DNA of 64,000 bases from Halorussus halobius (lineage in GTDB: Archaea; Halobacteriota; Halobacteria; Halobacteriales; Haladaptataceae): positions 620,001 through 684,000 of the forward strand of contig NZ_SBIU01000003.1 of NCBI RefSeq assembly GCF_004765805.1, in the 5' to 3' direction. The notes below the pieces were generated by a model. The model saw only the letters and a list, made by a program, of their open reading frames with translations. It did not search any database and had not been told where the DNA came from. Position 1 is the stretch's first letter, and each line of letters begins with the position of its first letter. The position numbers and the translations under genes were made by a program. Of the stretch, positions 15,929 to 22,476 are shown piece after piece.

Positions 15929-17548
15929 ATGGACGGACTGCGAGACAGCGTGCTGGACCGGGTGACCAAGCCCGAACTGGCGGTGTTCGTCTCCGGCGTC
16001 GCCAGCATGGGCCTGGAGATTCTGGCCGGCCGCGTCGTCGCGCCCGAGTACGGCAACAGCATCTACACGTGGGGCAGCATCATCGCCGTCTTCCTCGCGG
16101 CGCTGAGCCTCGGCTACTACCTCGGGGGCAAGCGAGCGACCCACCGAGCGACCAACGCCACGATGGTCCGGTTGCTGCTCGGGACGGCGGCGTACGTCGC
16201 GGTCCTCATCTTCGCGGGCGACCTGCTGTTGAACGCGGCGTCGACGATTCCGCTGCCCGCGCGGTTCGCGCCGCTGCCGGCCGTGACGCTGCTGTTCGGC
16301 CCGCCGACCTACCTGCTGGGATTCATCAGCCCGTACGCCGCCGAACTCTCGGGCACCGACGGCGTCGGGGAAGCCTCGGGGAGAGTGTACGCGGTCGGCA
16401 CCGTCGGAAGCATCGTGGGCGCGTTCGGGACGACGTTCTTCCTCGTGCCCGCGATGGGAATTCAGGCCATCGAACTCGCGTTCGGCCTGTTGCTCGTCGC
16501 GACCGCGCTCGCGCTGCTGGCTCCGACGTTCCCGCGCAGGCAGGTGGTCGCCACGCTCGGGGTCGGCCTGCTGTTGAGCGCGGCGGTCGCCAGCGGGTCG
16601 CTCGGCGTCTCGGCCGGCGGGCAGGTCGTCCACCACGCCCAGACGCCGTATCAGGAGTTGGAGGTCGCCGACCTCGGGGACACCCGGACGCTGTACCTCG
16701 ACGGCCAGCGCCACAGCGCCATGGACACGACCGACCCCGACCGCCACGTCTTCGAGTACACGCGCTACTTCCACCTGCCGTACCTGTTCGCCGACGACCC
16801 CGACGACGTCGACCGCGTGCTGTTCGTCGGCGGCGGCGGGTTCACCGGGCCGAAACACTTCGTCAGCGAGTACGAGAACGTGACGGTCGACGTGGCCGAA
16901 ATCGACCCCGAGGTCATCGACGCGGCCGAGCGGTATTTCGGCGTCGAGGAGTCCGAGCGACTGAACATCCACAACGAGGGCGGTCGGCAGTTCCTCGAAG
17001 ACACCGACCACGAATACGACCTCGTCGTACTCGACGCCTACAAGCGCGACAAGGTGCCGTTCCAGTTGACCACCGAGGAGTTCATGCGGCTGGTCGACGA
17101 CCGACTCTCCGAGGAGGGGATGCTGATGGCGAACGTCATCTCCGCGCCCGACGGCCCGGCCTCGCAGTTCTACCGCGCCGAGTACAAGACGATATCGCAG
17201 GTGTTCCCCAACGTGTACGCCTTCCCGACCGCCGACGTGAGCGCGATACAGAACGTCGAGGTGGTGGCGACCAAAGCCGAGACGCCGATTTCGCAGGCCG
17301 AACTCGAACGTCGGAACGACCGCCGGGACATCGGCATCGACCTGTCGAGCGAGATCGAGTCCTACCGCGACAGCGCGCCGACCGACGACGTGCCGGTGCT
17401 CCGGGACGACCACGCGCCGGTCGACTCGCTGCTCGACCCGATGGTCGGCCAGCGGTACGTGATTCAGGAGTCCGGGGAGAACGCGAGCGTCGAGAGCCGG
17501 GTCGCGCCCTCGGGTCACTCGCTGGTCTCGCACGGGACCCACGAGTAG
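15929..17548 (+). CDS. Membrane-anchored spermidine synthase-like protein
   Basis: The 539-residue protein has about seven or eight membrane helices in its first 230 residues (for example VFLAALSLGYYLGG and PPTYLLGFISPYAAELSG). A cytoplasmic spermidine-synthase-type Rossmann domain follows. Motifs are VLFVGGGGFTGPKHFVSEY near residue 290, VDVAEIDPEVIDAAERYFGV, and DLVVLDAYKRDKVPFQLTTE near 358. This is the fused membrane/spermidine synthase architecture. It may transfer aminopropyl groups or a related moiety, but substrate residues cannot be judged here. The TATA-like CCCTTAAGA about 30 nt before ATG 15929 supports the start. It is followed by a minus-strand tRNA-Gln. Confidence 0.85.
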   Translation: MDGLRDSVLDRVTKPELAVFVSGVASMGLEILAGRVVAPEYGNSIYTWGSIIAVFLAALSLGYYLGGKRATHRATNATMVRLLLGTAAYVAVLIFAGDLLLNAASTIPLPARFAPLPAVTLLFGPPTYLLGFISPYAAELSGTDGVGEASGRVYAVGTVGSIVGAFGTTFFLVPAMGIQAIELAFGLLLVATALALLAPTFPRRQVVATLGVGLLLSAAVASGSLGVSAGGQVVHHAQTPYQELEVADLGDTRTLYLDGQRHSAMDTTDPDRHVFEYTRYFHLPYLFADDPDDVDRVLFVGGGGFTGPKHFVSEYENVTVDVAEIDPEVIDAAERYFGVEESERLNIHNEGGRQFLEDTDHEYDLVVLDAYKRDKVPFQLTTEEFMRLVDDRLSEEGMLMANVISAPDGPASQFYRAEYKTISQVFPNVYAFPTADVSAIQNVEVVATKAETPISQAELERRNDRRDIGIDLSSEIESYRDSAPTDDVPVLRDDHAPVDSLLDPMVGQRYVIQESGENASVESRVAPSGHSLVSHGTHE

Positions 17549-17576
17549 CACGGACGAAAATCCTGCAGGAAACTGA

Positions 17577-17649
17577 TAGTCCCGGGCGGATTCGAACCGC
17601 CGTCATAGGCTCCAAAGGCCCATATGATTGGCCACTACACCACGGGACT
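17577..17649 (-). tRNA. tRNA-Gln (anticodon UUG)
   Basis: The minus strand folds as a 73-nt tRNA. The acceptor stem AGTCCCG pairs with CGGGACT, with discriminator A. The T-arm reads GGCGGTTCGAATCCGCC. The anticodon stem TGGGC/GCCTA holds the loop CTTTGGA with anticodon TTG. CCA is not encoded. A TATA-like GTTATCC lies about 25 nt upstream, and a short T-tract (ATTTTCG) follows the 3' end. Confidence 0.96.
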
Positions 17650-17713
17650 GCATCCATTCGTAATCGGATAACGCACTTGAACGTATCGCAATCGAAAACG
17701 CGACACCGCAGTT

Positions 17714-18142
17714 TCAGTCCGCCTCGCTCTCGCCCACCAGTTCCGCGCACATGTCCGCTTCGGCGTCGAAGCAGTCCGGACACTGGGGTTCGCGCTCGAT
17801 GATGGTGTCGAGTCGCTCGGCGACCGTCTCGTCGATGACGCTCTCGAGGGCCTTGGCCTCGCTCGGGAACTCCTCGACCTCCAGCACGTTGTGGAGGAAG
17901 CGCTCGATGATGCAGTAGGTCTGGAGCGCGTCGCGGGCCTGCTCGATGCCCTCGTCGGTGAGCGTGACGCCCTTGTACTTCTCGTGGTCGGCCAGCCCTC
18001 GGTCCTGAAGCTTGCCGATCATCTCGTTGACGCTGGCGGGGCTCACGTCGAGGCGGTCGGCCAGCGCGCCGGTCGAGGCCGGGCCGTTCTCCATCCGTTG
18101 TACGAGGTAGATCGCCTTGAGATACTGGTCTGCCGTGTTCAT
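17714..18142 (-). CDS. DtxR/SirR-family metal-dependent transcriptional regulator
   Basis: The 142-residue regulator has an N-terminal winged helix (TADQYLKAIYLVQRMENGPA, LADRLDVSPASVNEMIGKLQ) and a dimerisation/metal-binding domain (TYCIIERFLHNVLEVEE). The usual metal ligands of the family are partly visible as Cys, Glu and His there. The C-terminal CPDCFDAEADMC cysteines may bind metal. It overlaps the upstream ferritin-like gene by 4 nt (ATGA), so the two are translated together. Downstream of the suf genes in the same orientation, it likely links Fe or Mn level to iron-sulfur assembly and iron storage; this is inferred. Confidence 0.9.
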   Translation of the reverse strand: MNTADQYLKAIYLVQRMENGPASTGALADRLDVSPASVNEMIGKLQDRGLADHEKYKGVTLTDEGIEQARDALQTYCIIERFLHNVLEVEEFPSEAKALESVIDETVAERLDTIIEREPQCPDCFDAEADMCAELVGESEAD

Positions 18143-18630
18143 TCTCTGGCCTCCATGACCGCGGTCACGTCCTCGACGCCGTCGGCCTCCTCCTCGCGGA
18201 TGTCGGTCAGCGTGGCGAGTAGTCGCTCGCGGTCGAGGCCGAACTCGGCGTCGCTGGCCTCGACTGCCTCTATCAGGTCGTCGTAGAACTTGTAGGCGGT
18301 CTCCTCGCCGTGCAGTTGGTCGTAGAGCACCCCGTCGAAGTCCTCCGGACCGGTCCGGGCGTACTGGCCCTCGACCAGCGCCTCGATTTCCTCGATCGGG
18401 ACCGCCTCGGCGTCGAGTTCGTCGATGAGCGCTTCGAGTCGCTCGCGGTGGTCGGCCGACTCCTCGCGGGCGTCTTCGAGCAGTGCCTCGATGGCGGCGT
18501 CGCGCTCGCCGGGAGAGAGGGCCTCGTAGTGGCGGGCGGCTCGCACTTCCACGACCTCCTCGAGCACGACGCCGATCTGGAGCAGACGGGCGAGCTGGGT
18601 GTCCGTCGAGACGCGATGGGCGACGCTCAC
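18139..18630 (-). CDS. Ferritin-like / rubrerythrin-family diiron protein
   Basis: The start GTG 18630 (MSVAHRVSTDTQLARLLQ) gives 163 residues. Four predicted helices carry Glu/His ligand candidates: VLEEVVEVRAARHYEAL, EESADHRERLEALIDEL, and HGEETAYKFYDDLIEAVE, with the ExxYKFYDDLI pattern common in haloarchaeal ferritin-like proteins. It may store or detoxify iron or peroxide. It overlaps the DtxR gene by 4 nt. A 13-codon leader ORF overlaps its GTG start. A GTG three codons upstream (18639) is an alternative start. Confidence 0.75.
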   Translation of the reverse strand: MSVAHRVSTDTQLARLLQIGVVLEEVVEVRAARHYEALSPGERDAAIEALLEDAREESADHRERLEALIDELDAEAVPIEEIEALVEGQYARTGPEDFDGVLYDQLHGEETAYKFYDDLIEAVEASDAEFGLDRERLLATLTDIREEEADGVEDVTAVMEARE

Positions 18631-18668
18631 GCCGACCACCCGCGCTCGAACGGCGAGACGTCAGTCAT
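18627..18668 (-). CDS. Possible 13-codon leader ORF before the ferritin-like gene
   Basis: ATG 18668 opens MTDVSPFERGWSA and stops with TGA at 18627. That stop overlaps the GTG start of the ferritin-like gene in a GTGA. A TATA-like TGTTAAGTTC (18691-18700) lies about 27 nt upstream of this ATG, the leaderless spacing, so ribosomes would meet this ORF first. The coding frame differs from the ferritin-like frame. It could be a coupling leader or the sign of a frame error at the N-terminus. Expression is unproven. Confidence 0.4.
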   Translation of the reverse strand: MTDVSPFERGWSA

Positions 18669-18767
18669 CGGGCGTACGTCGGAGACTCGGGAACTTAACA
18701 GGTGTGGTTGTGACGCGAGTCGCGGCGAAAACGAGCCGTTCGGGACCGGGAGTCCGGTCGGCTCGAC

Positions 18768-19979
18768 CTACCGGAGCCGTTCGCGCACGCGGGTTTCGAG
18801 GTCGTCGCGCAGCTCCTCGACCTCGATTTCCTCGAGCACCGGCACGAAGAAGCCCTCGACCAGCATGTTGCGCGCGGACTCGGGGTCCACGCCGCGGGAG
18901 GTCATGTAGAACAGGTCCTCCACGTCGATCTGGCCGACCGTGGCCGAGTGGCTGGCCTCGGTGTCGTGGTTGTTGATGATGAGCTTCGGCGACGCGTCGG
19001 CCTCGCTCTCGTCCGAAAGCATCAGCGTGTTCTCGCGCTGGTAGGAGTTGGTGTCCCACGCCTCGCGGCCGACGTCCTGGACACCCTCGTACACCGACCG
19101 GGCGTCGTCGTCGAGGACGCCCCGGGTGACGAGGTCGGCGGTAGTGTGGGCGGTGTTGTGCCACACGCGAGCGGCGATGTCGAAGTGCTGGTCGTCGTGA
19201 CCGAAGAAGGCCCCGACCGTCTTGGTCTCCGAGCCCTCGCCATCGAGGTTGGTCTCGACCGACGACTTCGTCAGGCGCGAGCCGAGGTTGCCGTCCACCC
19301 AGTTGAGGGTGGCGTAGTCGGCGGCCTCGCCGCGCTTCAAGGCGTAGTTGTACGTCTCCTCGTCGAGGTCCTGGAGCGAGCCGTACTGGACGTGGCTGTT
19401 CTCGCCGGCCGCGACCTCCACGATGCCGCTGTAGTACTGGTCGCCCTCGACCGACTCGCCGGTGTCCTGACGCTCCAGAATCGTCACGGAACTCGACTCC
19501 TCGGTCACGACCAGCGTGTAGTTGAACAGCGACCGGGAGTTCTGCGTGGTCCGGATGGTCACGTCCTCGGCGTCGACGCTGCTGGGGACGTAGACGACCG
19601 TCCCGGTGCTGAACAGCGCGGTCGACAGCGCGGTGAGGTAGTTCTCCTGCGGGTCGATTACGGACCCGAACTGCTCGCGAAGGAGGTCCTCGCGCTCGTC
19701 GACTGCCTCGGCGAACGGCAGGACGTCGACCTCGTCGGGACCGACCTGGTCCTTGTCCTCGGCGGCGTTCAGCGGGTCGACGAGGCCCTCGAAGTCGAGC
19801 GCGTGGAGGTTGGTCCAGTCGCGGCCCGGCGTCCGGATGACGTCGGGCATGTCGAGGTCTTCGAGCGCGTCGAGCGCGTCGAGGCGGGTTTCGAGCAGCC
19901 ACTCGGGTTCGCCGAGCGACTCGGATATCTCGCGGACGGTCTCCTCCGAGATGGTCTCGTGAATCTGGGTCGCGGTCAT
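18768..19979 (-). CDS. sufD: Fe-S assembly scaffold protein SufD
   Basis: The 403-residue partner of SufB in the SufBC2D complex assembles Fe-S clusters. The SufBD core is visible with GIVEVAAGENSHVQYGSLQD near residue 185, DGEGSETKTVGAFFGHDDQH near 250, and the C-terminal helices with HSATVGQIDVEDLFYMTSRG and GFFVPVLEEIEVEELRDDLE. It overlaps the sufB stop by 4 nt (ATGA) and is last in the sufC-sufB-sufD operon. The order C-B-D is standard for archaea. Confidence 0.96.
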   Translation of the reverse strand: MTATQIHETISEETVREISESLGEPEWLLETRLDALDALEDLDMPDVIRTPGRDWTNLHALDFEGLVDPLNAAEDKDQVGPDEVDVLPFAEAVDEREDLLREQFGSVIDPQENYLTALSTALFSTGTVVYVPSSVDAEDVTIRTTQNSRSLFNYTLVVTEESSSVTILERQDTGESVEGDQYYSGIVEVAAGENSHVQYGSLQDLDEETYNYALKRGEAADYATLNWVDGNLGSRLTKSSVETNLDGEGSETKTVGAFFGHDDQHFDIAARVWHNTAHTTADLVTRGVLDDDARSVYEGVQDVGREAWDTNSYQRENTLMLSDESEADASPKLIINNHDTEASHSATVGQIDVEDLFYMTSRGVDPESARNMLVEGFFVPVLEEIEVEELRDDLETRVRERLR

Positions 19980-21406
19980 CCGAGGCTCCCCTCCATTTCG
20001 AGTTCGATGAGGCGATTGAGTTCGACGGCGTACTCGATGGGCAGTTCTTCGGTGATGGGTTCGATGAACCCAGAGACGATCATCTGCTTGGCGTCGTCGT
20101 CATCGAGGCCCCGCGATTGGAGGTAGAACACGTCCTCGTCGCCGATCTTCCCGACCGTCGCCTCGTGAGCCACGTCGACCTTGCTCTCGTCGATCTCCAT
20201 GTACGGCATCGTGTCCGACGTACTCTCGTTGTCGAACATCAACGCGTCACACTCCACGCTCGTCGAGGCGTTCTCCGCGCCCTCCGAGATGTGGACCAAC
20301 CCACGGTAGTTCGTGCGGCCGCCGTCCTTGCTGATGGACTTGGACTCGATGGTGGAGTTGGTGTCAGGCGCGTTGTGGTAGACTTTTGCGCCCGTGTCGA
20401 TGTTCTGGCCCTCGCCCGCGAACGCGATGGTGATGTTGTTCGCCGACGCGCCTCGGCCCTTCAACACCGAACACGGATACAGCATCGTCGCTTTCGAGCC
20501 CATACTGCCGGACACCCACTCCATGCGCCCGCCCGATTCGACGAGCGCGCGCTTGGTGTTGAGGTTGAACGTGTTTTTCGACCAGTTCTGCACTGTCGAG
20601 TACTGGACGTGGGCGTCCTCGCCCACGAACACCTCGACGCCGCCACTGTGGAGGTTGTGCGTGCCGTATTTCGGCGCGCTACAGCCTTCGATGTAGTGGA
20701 CCTCGCTGCCGGGTTCCGCGATGATGAGGGTGTGTTCGAACTGGCCCATCCCCTCGCTGTTCATCCGGAAGTACGCCTGGACGGGCATGTTGACCGTCAC
20801 GTCCTCGGGGACGTACACGAAGCTGCCGCCCGACCAGACGGCGCCGTGCAAGGCTGCGAACTTGTTGTCGCTCGGGGGCACGCACGACGTCATGAAGTGC
20901 TCTTTGACGAGGTCTTCGTGTTCTTGGACGGCTTCGTCCATGTTCATGAAGACGACGCCTTTCTCCTCCCAGCGTTCCTGCATGTTCTGGTAGACGACCT
21001 CGGACTCGTACTGGGCACCCACGCCCGAGAGGGCTTCGCGCTCGGCGTCCGGAATCCCGAGTTTCTCGAAAGTGTCCTGGATTTCGTCGGGCAGGTCCTC
21101 CCAGTCGTCCGCACCCGAGCGCTTGTCGACGTCCGGCCGGATGTACGGCACGATCTCCTCGACGTCGAGTGCCGAGAGGTCGGGCTGGCCTGGCCAGTCG
21201 GTCGGCAGCGGCATCTCCTGCCAGTGCTCCAAGGCCCGGAGGCGTCGGTCGAGCATCCACTCGGGCTCGTCCTTGTCCTCGCTGATGAGGCGGACGACCT
21301 CCTCGGTCAGCCCCTTCTCGGACCTGACCGCAGAGTGTTCCTCTTTCTTGAACGCGAACCGCTCCTCCGTGTCGGTCTCTTGTAGGTGGTCTTGTTCCGA
21401 ACTCAT
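19976..21406 (-). CDS. sufB: Fe-S assembly scaffold protein SufB
   Basis: The 476-residue scaffold of the SufBCD system has the conserved segments VVYQNMQERWEEKGVVFMNM near 140, SFVYVPEDVTVNMPVQAYFR near 190, IIAEPGSEVHYIEGCSAPKY with the conserved Cys near 235, and the C-terminal HEATVGKIGDEDVFYLQSRG. The motif EGCSAPKY is a SufB hallmark that distinguishes it from SufD. It starts 10 nt after sufC and overlaps sufD. It probably builds [4Fe-4S] or [2Fe-2S] clusters in the cytoplasm. Confidence 0.98.
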   Translation of the reverse strand: MSSEQDHLQETDTEERFAFKKEEHSAVRSEKGLTEEVVRLISEDKDEPEWMLDRRLRALEHWQEMPLPTDWPGQPDLSALDVEEIVPYIRPDVDKRSGADDWEDLPDEIQDTFEKLGIPDAEREALSGVGAQYESEVVYQNMQERWEEKGVVFMNMDEAVQEHEDLVKEHFMTSCVPPSDNKFAALHGAVWSGGSFVYVPEDVTVNMPVQAYFRMNSEGMGQFEHTLIIAEPGSEVHYIEGCSAPKYGTHNLHSGGVEVFVGEDAHVQYSTVQNWSKNTFNLNTKRALVESGGRMEWVSGSMGSKATMLYPCSVLKGRGASANNITIAFAGEGQNIDTGAKVYHNAPDTNSTIESKSISKDGGRTNYRGLVHISEGAENASTSVECDALMFDNESTSDTMPYMEIDESKVDVAHEATVGKIGDEDVFYLQSRGLDDDDAKQMIVSGFIEPITEELPIEYAVELNRLIELEMEGSLG

Positions 21407-21415
21407 TGTATCACC

Positions 21416-22315
21416 TTACGCGGCCTCGTACGCTTCGTCGCGGACCCAGTCGTACCCCTCGTCTTCGAGCTTCTCGGCGAGTTCCGGACCGCCGCTCTTG
21501 GCGATCTGGCCGTCGAGCATCACGTGGACGTGGTCTGGCTCGACGTAGTCGAGAATGCGCTGGTAGTGGGTGATCTGGAGGATGCCGGTGCCCTGCTCGT
21601 CCCGGAGGGCGTTGATGCCCTCGGAGACGTCCTGTAGCCGGTCGATGTCCAGCCCGGAGTCGATCTCGTCGAGCACCGCGATGGACGGTTCGAGGATGGC
21701 CGCTTGCAGCACCTCGTTTTGCTTCTTCTCGCCGCCCGAGAAGCCCGCGTTGAGGTATCGCTGGGCGAACGCCTCGTCCATGTCGAGCAGTTCCATCTTC
21801 TCGGAGAGAATCTGCTGGAACTCGGCGACGTCGACCTCGCCCTCGTCGGCGGGGCCTTCCATCGGGCTGGTCTCGTAGCCGGCGTCCTCGTCGTCCGCCT
21901 CGCCCTCGTCGTCCTCGAACAGCTCCTCGCGCTCCTCGAGCTTGGCGTTGAGCGCCTGCCGGAGGAAGTTTACCATCGTGACGCCCTCGATCTCGGCGGG
22001 GTACTGGAACCCGAGGAAGATGCCGAGCGCGGCGCGCTCGTTGGGTTCGAGGTCGAGCAGGTCCCACGTTCGCTCGTCCTCGGACAACTCCTCGCCGAAC
22101 TCCTCGTCGTCGAGTTCGAGCAGGACTTCGCCCTCGGTCACCTCGTAGGCCGGGTGGCCCGCGATGACCTTCGCCGTGGTGGACTTCCCGCTCCCGTTGG
22201 GACCCATCAGGGCGTGAATCTCTCCGGACTCGACCGTCAGGTCGACGCCGTCCAGAATCTTCTCGTCGGCCTCGACGACCTCCGCGTGCAGATTGTTGAG
22301 TTGTAGCGTTGCCAT
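21416..22315 (-). CDS. sufC: Fe-S assembly ATPase SufC
   Basis: The ABC-type ATPase has 299 residues from ATG 22315 (MATLQLNNLHAEVVE). Walker A is LMGPNGSGKSTTAK near residue 36, the signature NAGFSGGEKKQNEVLQ near 192, Walker B AVLDEIDSGLDIDRL. A long acidic insertion (EEREELFEDDEGEADDEDAG and onward, about 125-165) sits in the helical domain; I believe it is common in haloarchaeal SufC. A GTG four codons upstream is a weaker start because AGGTGA lies 9-14 nt before the ATG. A DtxR-like dyad covers this leader. Confidence 0.97.
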   Translation of the reverse strand: MATLQLNNLHAEVVEADEKILDGVDLTVESGEIHALMGPNGSGKSTTAKVIAGHPAYEVTEGEVLLELDDEEFGEELSEDERTWDLLDLEPNERAALGIFLGFQYPAEIEGVTMVNFLRQALNAKLEEREELFEDDEGEADDEDAGYETSPMEGPADEGEVDVAEFQQILSEKMELLDMDEAFAQRYLNAGFSGGEKKQNEVLQAAILEPSIAVLDEIDSGLDIDRLQDVSEGINALRDEQGTGILQITHYQRILDYVEPDHVHVMLDGQIAKSGGPELAEKLEDEGYDWVRDEAYEAA

Positions 22316-22317
22316 TG

Positions 22318-22332
22318 TTAGGTTCACCTAGG
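22318..22332. promoter_or_regulatory. DtxR-like dyad in the sufC leader
   Basis: TTAGG-TTCA-CCTAGG is nearly symmetric (TTAGG against CCTAG) and resembles operators of DtxR/MntR regulators. It sits 3 nt upstream of the sufC ATG and overlaps the Shine-Dalgarno region, so a bound repressor would block the operon. A DtxR-family regulator is encoded 4 kb downstream. Further upstream (22345-22425) GCGAA/TTCGC dyads occur around TATTATGG-type AT-rich sequence. Confidence 0.35.
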
Positions 22333-22476
22333 TCGTTCGGACGAAGGGGTGAGCGACCCATAATGCTTTCGCATCTTAGCGAAGATGGTTTCGCGCAGCG
22401 AGAAATAACTTTCGCGAATGGGGAAACGTGCCACACCCGGCGAGGGGCCAGACCGGGTCGCCGACGACGGCCGCAG

